Positions 50,891 to 59,731 of a stretch of 64,000 nt of DNA are shown piece by piece. The notes under the pieces are model-generated. The model was not told the DNA's origin, ran no database searches, and saw nothing but the letters and a program-made list of their open reading frames with translations. Within the stretch, counting starts at the first letter, position 1. Every line of letters begins with the position of its first letter. The stretch comes from CAYRFQ01 sp964423615 (GTDB lineage: Bacteria > Planctomycetota > Planctomycetia > Gemmatales > Gemmataceae). A program made the translations under genes and the position numbers. The stretch covers positions 62,001-126,000 of the forward strand of contig CAYRFQ010000002.1 of NCBI GenBank assembly GCA_964423615.1, in the 5' to 3' direction.

Positions 50891-52474
50891 TTAAGCCGCT
50901 CCCGCAGAAACGACTTGTTCCTGGCCCTGGGTCCTTGTGAATTTCTTCTCGGCTCGTCTGGCTACTGCTCGAATCATTTGGTTGAAGATGATGGCGTGGA
51001 TGGGGTAGAGGGCATACCAGTAAACGAGCCCGAACAGACCTTTCGGCTCGAAGTAGGCAGTCTGGGTCAGGACTGATTCGCTATTGTCGGTCGGTTCGAT
51101 AGAAAACTGTAACCATGCTTTTCCGGGTACTTTCATCTCGGCACGTAATCGCATGAGGCTGTTCGGCTCGACAGCTTCGACTCGCCAAAAGTCGAGGGCC
51201 TCGCCTGGATAAATCTCATCGGGGTGCCGTCGACCACGACGCATTCCGACCCCGCCGACGATTCGATCGAGAAGCCCGCGGAGACGCCAGGCCCAGTTGC
51301 AAGAGAACCATCCGCGGCGTCCGCCAATCCCGGTGAATGTCTGGTAGACTTCTTCGGCAGGTGCCTTTACTCGCTCTTTTCGGGTTTCGATGATCATGCC
51401 TTCCTTCGTCTCGAGCTTGGGTTTGGGGTCCTCCGGGGTCAAGCTCGAGACGGCCGTGGACCAGATCGTCTCGATGTCGTTACGTTCGGAACGATCGAGC
51501 GCCTCTGCCACGGCGTCACTGTAGTTCATCGGTTCGAATGGAAAAATTTCACGGGCAGTGTTGTCGTGGCAAATGACTTCGTTACGCAATCCTTCGATCA
51601 ATGGTCGGGAGATCGCTGCTGGTATCGGCGTCACGAAATCGACCCAGTAAGAAGACAATCGTGGGGTCAACACGGGGACTGGAATGAGCAGCCGCCAAAG
51701 TTTCCGAAGTTTCGCATATCCGAGCATCATGTCGCCGTAGGTCAAGACATCAGCGCCGCCAATCTCGAGAATTTTGTCGAGACACCGTGGCTCTTCGACA
51801 GCTCCGACCAAGTAACGCAAGACGTCATCGACGGCGATTGGTTGGCATCTGGTCCGCACCCAACTCGGGCAAATCATGATTGGCACGCGTTCGGTCAAAT
51901 AGCGGATCATCTCGAAGGAAATGCTGCCGGAGCCCACGATCACGGCGGCTCGAAACTCGGTAACGGGTGGACCTTCTTTCCGCAAGGTCTCGCCAACTTC
52001 CTGCCGACTTCGTAAATGTGCGGAAAGCTCTTTGTTGGTTTCCTCTGGTCGGTTTCGCTCCGACGGATCGTCTGGAAACCTTCGGCCGAGACCGCCGAGA
52101 TAGATGACCTGTTTCACGCTTGCTTGTTTGGCAGCTCTTGCGAAGTTGGAGGCGGCTTGTTGGTCCCTGTGCTCGAAACCCTTTTCGTTACTCCGCATCG
52201 AGTGGACCAGATAATAGGCGACGTCAATACCTTCTACGGCTGGCCCGAGAGTTTCCGGCTTCAAAACGTCCCCTTGAACGATCTCGGGAGAGTTGGTGGT
52301 TTTCTGGTCGGTTTCGCTCCGACAGGTCGTCATAAGACCTTCGAGGCGATTTTGAAGCCGGGACGGGTCGCGAGCCAAGCAGCGAACTTTGTATCCAGCT
52401 TGGATGAGACGTGGAACTAATCGTCCTCCAATGTACCCGGTGGCTCCGGTGACCAGAATCGATTTGGTCGTCAT
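50891..52474 (-). CDS. NAD(P)-binding SDR-like protein with DUF2867 C-terminus, two palindromic insertions
   Basis: 527 residues. The N-terminal half is an atypical SDR (KSILVTGATGYIGGRLVPRL). The C-terminal half, from about 330, has the DUF2867 pattern with RGWFSCNWAWRLRGLLDRIV, GEALDFWRVEAVEPNSLMRL, YWYALYPIHAIIFNQMIRAV. Two copies of a palindromic DNA element lie inside the frame and add LMTTCRSETDQK (52342-52297) and RFPDDPSERNRPEET (52082-52037), each within a loop where extra residues are tolerated. Membrane association of the last helix is possible. The function is probably oxidoreductive, unknown substrate. ATG 52474 gives MTTKSILVTG. Confidence 0.82.
   Translation of the reverse strand: MTTKSILVTGATGYIGGRLVPRLIQAGYKVRCLARDPSRLQNRLEGLMTTCRSETDQKTTNSPEIVQGDVLKPETLGPAVEGIDVAYYLVHSMRSNEKGFEHRDQQAASNFARAAKQASVKQVIYLGGLGRRFPDDPSERNRPEETNKELSAHLRSRQEVGETLRKEGPPVTEFRAAVIVGSGSISFEMIRYLTERVPIMICPSWVRTRCQPIAVDDVLRYLVGAVEEPRCLDKILEIGGADVLTYGDMMLGYAKLRKLWRLLIPVPVLTPRLSSYWVDFVTPIPAAISRPLIEGLRNEVICHDNTAREIFPFEPMNYSDAVAEALDRSERNDIETIWSTAVSSLTPEDPKPKLETKEGMIIETRKERVKAPAEEVYQTFTGIGGRRGWFSCNWAWRLRGLLDRIVGGVGMRRGRRHPDEIYPGEALDFWRVEAVEPNSLMRLRAEMKVPGKAWLQFSIEPTDNSESVLTQTAYFEPKGLFGLVYWYALYPIHAIIFNQMIRAVARRAEKKFTRTQGQEQVVSAGAA
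52037..52082. repeat. Palindromic element inside a gene, copy B
   Basis: Outer arms GGTTTCC / GGAAACC and inner arms GTCGG / CCGAC around TTTCGCT. Read on the minus strand it encodes RFPDDPSERNRPEET without breaking the frame. Confidence 0.7.
52297..52342. repeat. Palindromic element inside a gene, copy C
   Basis: Outer arms GGTTTT / AAGACC (with G-T pairing) and inner arms GTCGG / CCGAC around TTTCGCT. On the minus strand it encodes LMTTCRSETDQK, a reading frame different from copy B. Confidence 0.7.
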
Positions 52475-52746
52475 GTCAAACCTCAATGATGTGAGAAGAG
52501 CGCAAATGCGAGAAGACGAGGAAGGTTTCTACCGCCTATTATAAACACGGGTGACGATGTTTGGCCGTTGGCCTTGACCAAGTTGGTGGAGTTTCGTCAT
52601 TCTGGGAGCACACATGGGCCGAGATTACGCTGTGGCGTTTGCCGGCGAACAATAGTCCGCGTTTCTCGTTCTCGGTCAGTGTGTCTCACCAACCTATAAT
52701 AAGTTGTGAAACCGTCGAACGAAATCATTACTCCAAGAGGCCAAGA

Positions 52747-53988
52747 ATGGATATTCTCCAACAAGCAGACCCAGAAGTCTCCCAGGCAATTACCAACGAG
52801 GCTCATCGCCAAAAAAATGGATTGGAGATGATTGCTTCGGAAAACTATGCCAGTGCCGCAGTCATGGCTGCGCAAGGGACGGTGTTGACGAACAAGTATG
52901 CCGAGGGCTTGCCCGGTCGTCGGTATTATGGTGGGTGTGAGTATGTGGACGTTGCCGAGCGAATCGCACGAGACCGACTCAAAGACCTGTATGGCGCCGA
53001 TCGCGCAAACGTTCAGCCCCACTCCGGAGCCCAGGCGAACATGGCAGTGTTCTTCGCCTGTCTGAAACCAGGTGACACCATCTTGGCGATGAACCTGGAC
53101 CATGGCGGACATCTTTCTCATGGGATGCACCTGAACATTTCCGGAAAATACTTCAAGCCCGTTCAGTATGGTGTTCGTCACGACGACCACACGATTGATT
53201 ACGACCAGGTAGCGACGCTCGCTCAAGAGCATAAGCCCGAGTTGATCATTGCTGGAGCGAGCGCGTACCCGCGAATCATCGATTTTGCGAAGTTCAAAGA
53301 GATTGCCTCGGGCGTTGGAGCGTTGTTCTTGGTGGACATGGCCCACATTGCCGGTTTGGTTGCTGGCGGACAACATCCGAACCCTGTTCCGTTTGCTGAC
53401 TTCGTGACGACGACGACACACAAGACGTTACGAGGGCCGCGAGGTGGCGTGATCATGTGCACCGAAGAGTGGGGCAAGAAGATCAACTCGGCGGTCTTTC
53501 CCGGAATTCAAGGTGGACCGCTCATGCACGTCATTGCTTCCAAGGCTATCGCTTTCGGCGAAGCCCTCAAGCCCGAGTTCAAGGAATACGCGGCTCAGAC
53601 GGTTACCAACGCCCGCGTCCTGGGAGAAGAACTTGCCAACCTAGGTTTCCGCCTCATATCTGGTGGCACGGATAACCACTTACTTTTGGTCGACGTGGTG
53701 TCTCGCGGTGTGACAGGGAAGGTCGCCGAGGCCGTGCTCGACAAAGCAGGCATCACCGTCAACAAGAACATGATTCCTTACGACGAACGTAAGGCGTTGG
53801 ACCCTTCGGGGATTCGAATCGGCACACCAGCGTTAACCACCAGAGGCATGCGAGAAACGGAGATGAGGACCATCGCCGGTTGGATCAACGAACTCTTGGG
53901 GGCTCCCGAGGACGAAAGCGTGGTTGAACGAGTTCGCGGGCAAGTTCAGGAGATGTGCCAACAATTTCCAGTGCCGGGAATCGGGTAG
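52747..53988 (+). CDS. glyA: Serine hydroxymethyltransferase
   Basis: 413 residues, the usual bacterial length. It interconverts serine and glycine with tetrahydrofolate, feeding one-carbon units. MIASENYASAAVMAAQGTVL, NKYAEGLPGRRYYGG, ANVQPHSGAQANMAVFFACL, LDHGGHLSHGM, DMAHIAGLVAGGQHPNP and the PLP lysine in VTTTTHKTLRGPRGG are all present. ATG 52747 lies after CCAAGAGGCC; the frame is open further upstream without family resemblance. It is the only folate-linked gene nearby besides the FolK fusion at 59732. Confidence 0.97.
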   Translation: MDILQQADPEVSQAITNEAHRQKNGLEMIASENYASAAVMAAQGTVLTNKYAEGLPGRRYYGGCEYVDVAERIARDRLKDLYGADRANVQPHSGAQANMAVFFACLKPGDTILAMNLDHGGHLSHGMHLNISGKYFKPVQYGVRHDDHTIDYDQVATLAQEHKPELIIAGASAYPRIIDFAKFKEIASGVGALFLVDMAHIAGLVAGGQHPNPVPFADFVTTTTHKTLRGPRGGVIMCTEEWGKKINSAVFPGIQGGPLMHVIASKAIAFGEALKPEFKEYAAQTVTNARVLGEELANLGFRLISGGTDNHLLLVDVVSRGVTGKVAEAVLDKAGITVNKNMIPYDERKALDPSGIRIGTPALTTRGMRETEMRTIAGWINELLGAPEDESVVERVRGQVQEMCQQFPVPGIG

Positions 53989-54444
53989 GACGCGAGAGAC
54001 CGTTGCCGTTGATCGCGGCGTTGTGGAAGGTTTTGCGTCGTTTTTGGATGCGACGCTTGACATCGCTTGGGGACTTTTTATTTTGGAATGAGCTTGATGG
54101 TGCTTACTGTCTTTCTTTTCGAGGTCTCTGCCTTTTCTCTACACTGACCTCTGGAACAAAGTCTCCAAGCGATGCCAAGCCGCGGAAGGCGATCCACTGG
54201 AACTCTGACCCTTCCGGCGGGAGTGATTTCAAACACTCCAGAAGAAACAAACATTCCAATGCGTCACCAAACCGGCGCACTCCACAATAAAGAAAAGACA
54301 AGAGAACTCCGGCGTGTCGATGTGGTTCGGAATTGCCTCCGGTGACCATCGGGTTCGCTTTGTGGTTTGGAGTTCCAAGTGCCGTCCGGGGCGGTAGTGT
54401 AACCTCCCGTTCGCGGTTTCATCCACCGTTTCACCGAGCCTGCC
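53989..54444. other. Intergenic region before tatC
   Basis: 456 bases, no gene recognised. Short inverted words are present (e.g. GGAGTTCC / GGAACTCC-like) but none is convincing. Confidence 0.35.
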
Positions 54445-55575
54445 ATGCCGACAAACCGTTTAAATTACGACGACAACTATTTTGAACACACCAAGATGGA
54501 GTTCGGCGACCACATCGAAGAACTCCGAAAGCACTTGATCCGTGCCCTCGTCGGACTCGGGTTGGGGTTTCTCATCAGTCTGTTGTTCGCCAGGCCGCTA
54601 TTCGGGTACATCAAAGAGCCGGTAGAATCGGAACTCCAAAGGATCATCAAAGATCGGAAAAAAAAGAAGAAGATCAAAATCGTAAAGGACAAGCTGAGCG
54701 AAACCAAGAAGATCATCGAGGCAAAGCTAGCCACGGATCCTGAGAACGCAACGTTGAAAAAGCAGGTTGGAGTCATCGATGAACTGCTCGATACGTCAGT
54801 CGACACGTTTTGGAAGGAGTGGGAAGAGCAGACGACTGTTGCTCCCGAAGTATCGTACGAGAGGATGCAGATGTACGAACTGAAGGAAGGAAAATATGTC
54901 CAACGAGAGTTTTACCGGAAAGTTGTGTCGAGCGAACTGAACTTGCTGTTCACGTATTTTGGACGAACCGGGAGGGTCAAGGTCTTCACGATCCAGGAAG
55001 GTTTTTTGATCTTCGTGAAGATCGCCTTGATTTCGGGATTAGTGATCGCCAGCCCTTGGGTCTTCTATCAAATCTGGTCCTTCATTGCAGCCGGGCTGTA
55101 TCCTCATGAAAAACGATTAGTTCACCTCTACCTCCCTTTCAGCGTTGGTTTATTCTTGTCTGGAGTGGTGTTTTGCCAGCTGGTCGTGATTCCTCCTGGC
55201 GTCCAGGCTTTACTGGGATTCAGTGAGTGGATGGGAACCGAACCGGAACTCCGGGCTTCTGAGTGGTTGAACTTCGCTCTCATATTGCCAGTCGTCTTCG
55301 GCGTGGCGTTTCAGACGCCGATAGTGATGTTGGCCTTGGCGCGAGTTGGCATTTGCAATGTGAACATGTATCGGAGCTATCGAAAGATCACGTACTTCAT
55401 TATGGCCGTTGTGTCGGCGGTGCTCACCCCGCAAGATCCCTACACGATGGTAGGGATGCTCGTTCCATTGATCGGGTTTTACGAACTTGGAATCTGGTTG
55501 TGCATTTGGCTCAAGGCCGAACAACCGCTTTTTGACTTGGAAATACCTGATTCCGAGGAGATCGTGGAAGTGTGA
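54445..55575 (+). CDS. tatC: Twin-arginine translocase subunit TatC with enlarged first loop
   Basis: 376 residues against about 250 for E. coli TatC. N-terminal EFGDHIEELRKHLIRALVGL is the family signature and the first helix follows. About 110 extra residues rich in Lys and Glu (IIKDRKKKKKIKIVKDKLSE and on) lie between helices 1 and 2, on the periplasmic side. Then SPWVFYQIWSFIAAGLYPHE, FQTPIVMLALARVGICNVNM, YRKITYFIMAVVSAVLTPQD and GFYELGIWLCIWL complete the core. Partner tatA/B genes are not adjacent. Downstream hairpin at 55604-55633. Confidence 0.95.
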   Translation: MPTNRLNYDDNYFEHTKMEFGDHIEELRKHLIRALVGLGLGFLISLLFARPLFGYIKEPVESELQRIIKDRKKKKKIKIVKDKLSETKKIIEAKLATDPENATLKKQVGVIDELLDTSVDTFWKEWEEQTTVAPEVSYERMQMYELKEGKYVQREFYRKVVSSELNLLFTYFGRTGRVKVFTIQEGFLIFVKIALISGLVIASPWVFYQIWSFIAAGLYPHEKRLVHLYLPFSVGLFLSGVVFCQLVVIPPGVQALLGFSEWMGTEPELRASEWLNFALILPVVFGVAFQTPIVMLALARVGICNVNMYRSYRKITYFIMAVVSAVLTPQDPYTMVGMLVPLIGFYELGIWLCIWLKAEQPLFDLEIPDSEEIVEV

Positions 55576-55603
55576 TGCCTTCTCGTTTCGCACCGCAATA
55601 GAA

Positions 55604-55633
55604 AAACGGCAGGGCATCCACGCCTTGCCGTTT
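55604..55633. terminator. Bidirectional terminator between tatC and a small basic protein gene
   Basis: AAACGGCAGGGC and GCCTTGCCGTTT (one G-T pair) form a 12-bp stem with a 6-nt loop, followed by GTATTTTTG on the plus strand and preceded by A-rich sequence that becomes a T-run on the minus strand. Confidence 0.8.
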
Positions 55634-55721
55634 GTATTTTTGTCCTGGACCGCCTGAAAACGGAAAACGATTACAGGTGCTTCCCGAAAACGGAGTGCCT
55701 TCCGTGCGATCACGTCCGTGT

Positions 55722-55877
55722 TTACTTCTTGGTCTTTTTCTTGGTTTCGGTTGTTTTCGTTTTGCTCTTGGCAGTTTCGCTTTTCTTTTGGGCGCCTTTT
55801 TTCTTCTTTCCGAAGATGGCTTCGAAACCTTCTGCGTAATTTTTGGTTTCGGACATGCCCAATCGCACGATACTCAC
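55722..55877 (-). CDS. Small basic protein of planctomycete type
   Basis: 51 residues, MSIVRLGMSETKNYAEGFEA, then IFGKKKKGAQKK, followed by a Lys/Thr/Ser tail ending KKKTKK. GTG 55877 is preceded by GGAGG at the ideal distance, and the N-terminal MSIVRLG would be lost if ATG 55856 were used. The N-terminal half is compact and the tail strongly basic, as in nucleic-acid- or ribosome-associated small proteins. Function is unknown to me. The gene is convergent with tatC, which shares its terminator. Confidence 0.85.
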   Translation of the reverse strand: MSIVRLGMSETKNYAEGFEAIFGKKKKGAQKKSETAKSKTKTTETKKKTKK

Positions 55878-56425
55878 GAGTCTTCCTCCGCAATCAAAAA
55901 CCTAAAGATGAATGGCACTCCGAGTGGTGGATTTTGCCGTTCTCAACGAGAAAACGGCGATCGTTTTTCCAACTACTGGAAGTGTAAAATATTCGTATGG
56001 CATTGTCACGGTCAAAACCAGTGGTGCGAGAACAAAATCGGCAAAACACATTCTTTTTGTTGACCGGAACCCGTGGCCGAACGCGGTTACTGGATTGTCT
56101 CATTCCAATTATTCGGACGAGGGGAAATGCGACCGACTCGAATGGCTGCTTCCGTGGCGCATCGCGAATCCGGTAAACTGATCTTTGCGTTGTAGAAACC
56201 GAGTCCAAACCGGATACAACACTCTGGAGAGCGACAACGAGTCGGTGTGAAGTCCGTTTGAAATTTGTAGGGTGAGGTTGGTTTTTTATCAGCTTGTAGT
56301 GCACGCGATGGTTCTCTAGTTTCGACTCCGCTCGCGTTTCGGACTGGTGAAAACCGAACCGACCAAGCAATCTGAATCTATCAATGAGTTATTGAGACTG
56401 GAATTTCTTGATAAGGAGCCGTGCC
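55878..56425. other. Divergent intergenic region
   Basis: 548 bases holding the promoters of the small basic protein gene and of gnd. No coding sequence recognised. Confidence 0.4.
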
Positions 56426-57415
56426 ATGCAACTGGGAATGATTGGCCTTGGTCGGATGGGTGGGAACATGGTCTTGCGCCTCATGCAAGGGGGCCATCAA
56501 TGTGTCGTGTTTGACCACAACGCGGATGCCGTGCGTGATTTCGAAACCAAAGGAGCTGTTGGCGTCCCAACACTACAAGGATTTGTCGAAAAACTTGTGG
56601 CCCCACGGGCCGTGTGGGTGATGGTGCCAAGTGGAACCCCTACCGAAAACACAGTCAACGAACTGGGCGAATATCTCCAAAAGGGCGACATGGTCATTGA
56701 CGGCGGTAACTCGTATTTCAAAGACGATGTCCGCCGTGCGAAGGTCCTGGCTCAAAAGGGAATTCACTATCTCGATGTCGGCGTGAGTGGCGGCGTCTGG
56801 GGACTCGAACGCGGATATTGTATGATGATAGGTGGTGATCATGCGGCGGTCGAACATCTCGACCCGATCTTCAAGACACTCGCACCGGGCAAGGGTGATA
56901 TTCCACGGACTCCGGGTCGGGAGAATGTCCAACACAGCAGCGCTGAGGAGGGTTACGTCCACTGTGGGCCAGTCGGGGCAGGACACTTCGTCAAGATGGT
57001 CCACAATGGCATCGAATATGGGATGATGCAGGCGTATGCCGAGGGCTTCGACATCATGCGAGGAGCCGCGAAAGAGGAAGTCGACGAAGATTATCGTTAC
57101 GATTTGAATGTCGGTGAAGTGGCCGAAGTTTGGCGGCGCGGTAGTGTGGTCACCTCGTGGTTGTTGGACTTGACGGCTCACGCGTTGCTCGAAGACCCGA
57201 ACTTGGAGAATTACAGCGGGTTCGTTCAGGATTCGGGCGAAGGTCGTTGGACGGTTCAGACTGCAGTCGAAGAAGCTGTGCCAGCCGATGTCTTGACGGC
57301 TGCCCTCTACCGACGTTTTCGATCACGCCAGGATGCGACTTTCGCCGACAAGATTCTGAGCGCCATGCGGTTGAAGTTCGGCGGACACACCGAACCTGGA
57401 AAATCAAAAGGGTAA
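56426..57415 (+). CDS. gnd: 6-phosphogluconate dehydrogenase, short (decarboxylating) type
   Basis: 329 residues, the length of the short GndA/YqeC type rather than the about 470-residue E. coli type. MQLGMIGLGRMGGNMVLRLM is the NAD(P) site, DGGNSYFKDDVRRAK the substrate loop, GVSGGVWGLERGYCMMIGG, and CGPVGAGHFVKMVHNGIEYG contains the catalytic Lys and Glu context. It oxidatively decarboxylates 6-phosphogluconate. AAGGAG precedes ATG 56426. The next gene, pgl, makes its substrate; zwf is not in the window. Confidence 0.96.
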   Translation: MQLGMIGLGRMGGNMVLRLMQGGHQCVVFDHNADAVRDFETKGAVGVPTLQGFVEKLVAPRAVWVMVPSGTPTENTVNELGEYLQKGDMVIDGGNSYFKDDVRRAKVLAQKGIHYLDVGVSGGVWGLERGYCMMIGGDHAAVEHLDPIFKTLAPGKGDIPRTPGRENVQHSSAEEGYVHCGPVGAGHFVKMVHNGIEYGMMQAYAEGFDIMRGAAKEEVDEDYRYDLNVGEVAEVWRRGSVVTSWLLDLTAHALLEDPNLENYSGFVQDSGEGRWTVQTAVEEAVPADVLTAALYRRFRSRQDATFADKILSAMRLKFGGHTEPGKSKG

Positions 57416-57568
57416 ACGATTCCTTATCGAATTAGCACGGTCCACGTTTTCGTTGGGTCTACGCCAAATCGTACACGCGAGCCGAGTTTACCAACAAAAC
57501 CATTGGCTTACGTGTACCAAGGCCAGAGAACAGTGGATTGCAAATAAGAAGAACGCGGGTCGAGGACT

Positions 57569-58336
57569 ATGCGAAAATATACGCTAAACATCTTCAAGGA
57601 TCACGAAGAAGCCAGCGGAGCCGCCGCCGAGGCGGTGGTTGCAGTGGCCACAGCAGCGGTCGAAAATCGGAATCGATTCTCCGTGGCACTCGCGGGCGGT
57701 TCGAGTCCCAAATTGCTCTATAAGTTGTTGACCGAGGAACCGTTACGGAGCCGGATCGACTGGTCCAAAGTGGAATTCTTCTGGGGGGATGAGAGGCCCG
57801 TTCCTATCGACCACGAAGAGTCGAACTTTCGAATGGCCAACGAGGTTTTGCTCCAACCGTTGGGAATTGCAGAGCCACAAATCCATCGCATTCGAGCGGA
57901 ATTGACTGACAAGGACTTGGCTGCCGAGAAATACCTCAACGAAATCGTTGACACACTTGGTCTTGGGACTGGAGGTGAACCGCCCTCACTTGACCTCGTC
58001 CTGCTTGGGCTTGGTGAGGACGCCCACACGGCGTCTTTGTTTCCGGCGACGAAAGCTCTACTTGAAACTCAGCGTTGGGTCACGAAAAATCTCGTTCTCA
58101 AATTCGATGCCGAACGGATCACGATCACTCCAATGTTCATCAATCGAGCGAGGAATGTATTTTTCTTGGTTACCGGAGAGAACAAAGCGACTGCCTTGTC
58201 AGAAGTTCTTGAAGGCCCAATCGACACGGTTCGACTACCGGCCCAACTCGTCAAACCAGCCACTGGACAAGTCATTTGGTACGTCGACGAGGCTGCCGCG
58301 AGCAAACTCAAACAAAAACCTGAGGGCAAGGCGTAA
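57569..58336 (+). CDS. pgl: 6-phosphogluconolactonase
   Basis: 255 residues of the SugarP isomerase/lactonase fold (DevB type). FSVALAGGSSPKLLYKLL, VEFFWGDERPVPIDHEESNF and LVLLGLGEDAHTASLFPAT are the standard motifs. It hydrolyses 6-phosphogluconolactone to 6-phosphogluconate, the step before Gnd, so gnd and pgl form a pentose-phosphate pair read in the same direction with a 153-bp spacer. Confidence 0.95.
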   Translation: MRKYTLNIFKDHEEASGAAAEAVVAVATAAVENRNRFSVALAGGSSPKLLYKLLTEEPLRSRIDWSKVEFFWGDERPVPIDHEESNFRMANEVLLQPLGIAEPQIHRIRAELTDKDLAAEKYLNEIVDTLGLGTGGEPPSLDLVLLGLGEDAHTASLFPATKALLETQRWVTKNLVLKFDAERITITPMFINRARNVFFLVTGENKATALSEVLEGPIDTVRLPAQLVKPATGQVIWYVDEAAASKLKQKPEGKA

Positions 58337-58435
58337 TGAAGAGTGGGGTATCTCGGGCCGAGAAGTTCTGGTTTTGTCTCCCTACTCCCGGAACCAAAGT
58401 TCTAAGCTTCATTGCTTGCCGCGTTGCTCGTCAAC

Positions 58436-59569
58436 TCACTCGCTTTGGCCGAGGACGATTTCGACGTTGATGGGTTCTTCTTGCCCATGCCGTCGGATGG
58501 TCAACACGACTTTGTCGTCCGGCTTATGTTTCCAGAGTTCACCAAGGAGTTCATTCGTCGAAGTAACGTTCTCGCCATCGACGGCAGTGATGATGTCACC
58601 GGGTCGGACTTTTCCTTGCTCCTCGCGGAGTGTCGGCTGGAGTCCCGCCCGCTCGGCCGGACTCCCCGGTACGACGTTCAATATCATGACCCCTTTGATC
58701 CCCCACCGACGTTGGGCCAACTGGTCGGGGACCAATTGCACGCCCAAGGCTGGGCGTTTGATCGGTTGCCGGTTGATCAAGCGTGGGATGACCTGGTTGA
58801 CGTCATCGACCGGGATGGCGAAGCCGATTCCCGCGGACGCTCCCGAAGGACTCAAAATCGCGGTGTTGACGCCAATTAGTCTACCGGAACTGTCGAGCAA
58901 CGGACCTCCTGAGTTGCCCGGATTGATCGCCGCGTCGGTCTGGATCAAGCCGGTGAGCAGGAAACCTTGCTTTACTTCCACTTGCCGCCCAAGTCCGCTG
59001 ACAATGCCTTTGGAGAGAGACTCACTCAGCCCGAATGGGTTGCCGATGGCATAGACGTTTTGACCGATCTGAAGATCGCTCGACTTGCCGATCGGGATGG
59101 GTCGAAGTTTCTTGAAGCGGGTGGTGATCTTGAGCACGGCCAAGTCCCACTTGGGAGCAACGTTGATGACGCGTGCCGAATAACTCGAGTTGTCAGAAAA
59201 CACAACGGTTGCCCGGTCGGCATTTTCAATCACATGGTAGTTCGTGATGATGTGGCCCTGTTCATCCCAAATGAATCCCGAGCCACTCCCGGCGGGAATC
59301 GTCTCGACGTTCATGGTGAATTGATTTTGGCGGACCTTCGTTGTGTTGATGTGCACGACCGACGGAAGTGCTTCGCGAAACAAATCGATTGTCGTAAGCT
59401 CGCCGGCATGCAGTCCCTTCGATTCGGCCACGAGCCGTGGTTGGGACGCAGCGGACGGCGGGGATTGACGATCCCACCATGTAAACACGGCAAACAATCC
59501 CAAACCAACGACAAGGAGCACTAGTGGCCAAGATATCTGATTGTGCGGTTGTTTGTATTTATTGGTCAT
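58436..59569 (-). CDS. Membrane-anchored HtrA/DegP-type serine protease
   Basis: 377 residues. One N-terminal helix (PLVLLVVGLGLFAVFTWW) anchors the protein with its catalytic domain outside. The trypsin-like triad is His112 (ITNYHVIENA), Asp142 (PKWDLAVLKI) and Ser220 (NPGNSGGPLL). One C-terminal PDZ domain follows (ALGVQLVPDQL, VMILNVVPGSPAERAGLQP, GDIITAVDGENV). One PDZ fits the DegS-like layout, so it may either degrade or sense misfolded envelope proteins. Convergent with pgl; starts ATG 59569. Confidence 0.94.
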   Translation of the reverse strand: MTNKYKQPHNQISWPLVLLVVGLGLFAVFTWWDRQSPPSAASQPRLVAESKGLHAGELTTIDLFREALPSVVHINTTKVRQNQFTMNVETIPAGSGSGFIWDEQGHIITNYHVIENADRATVVFSDNSSYSARVINVAPKWDLAVLKITTRFKKLRPIPIGKSSDLQIGQNVYAIGNPFGLSESLSKGIVSGLGRQVEVKQGFLLTGLIQTDAAINPGNSGGPLLDSSGRLIGVNTAILSPSGASAGIGFAIPVDDVNQVIPRLINRQPIKRPALGVQLVPDQLAQRRWGIKGVMILNVVPGSPAERAGLQPTLREEQGKVRPGDIITAVDGENVTSTNELLGELWKHKPDDKVVLTIRRHGQEEPINVEIVLGQSE

Positions 59570-59731
59570 AACCTACCTCGGTTGTTTTCATTTTGCAGAT
59601 TGCAGACGTTGCATTTCCTATTATTAGAGTGAAGACAACGGACGATGGATTCTTCCAGTCAAGTATTTCGTTGTTGACGGGACTTCATTTTGAAAGTTGC
59701 AAGTCAGGTAAGTTGCGATAGGCAGTAGAGT

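Noticed and set aside
52475..52746. Glycine riboswitch or other structured leader before glyA
   Set aside because: No recognisable riboswitch core in the 270 bases upstream.
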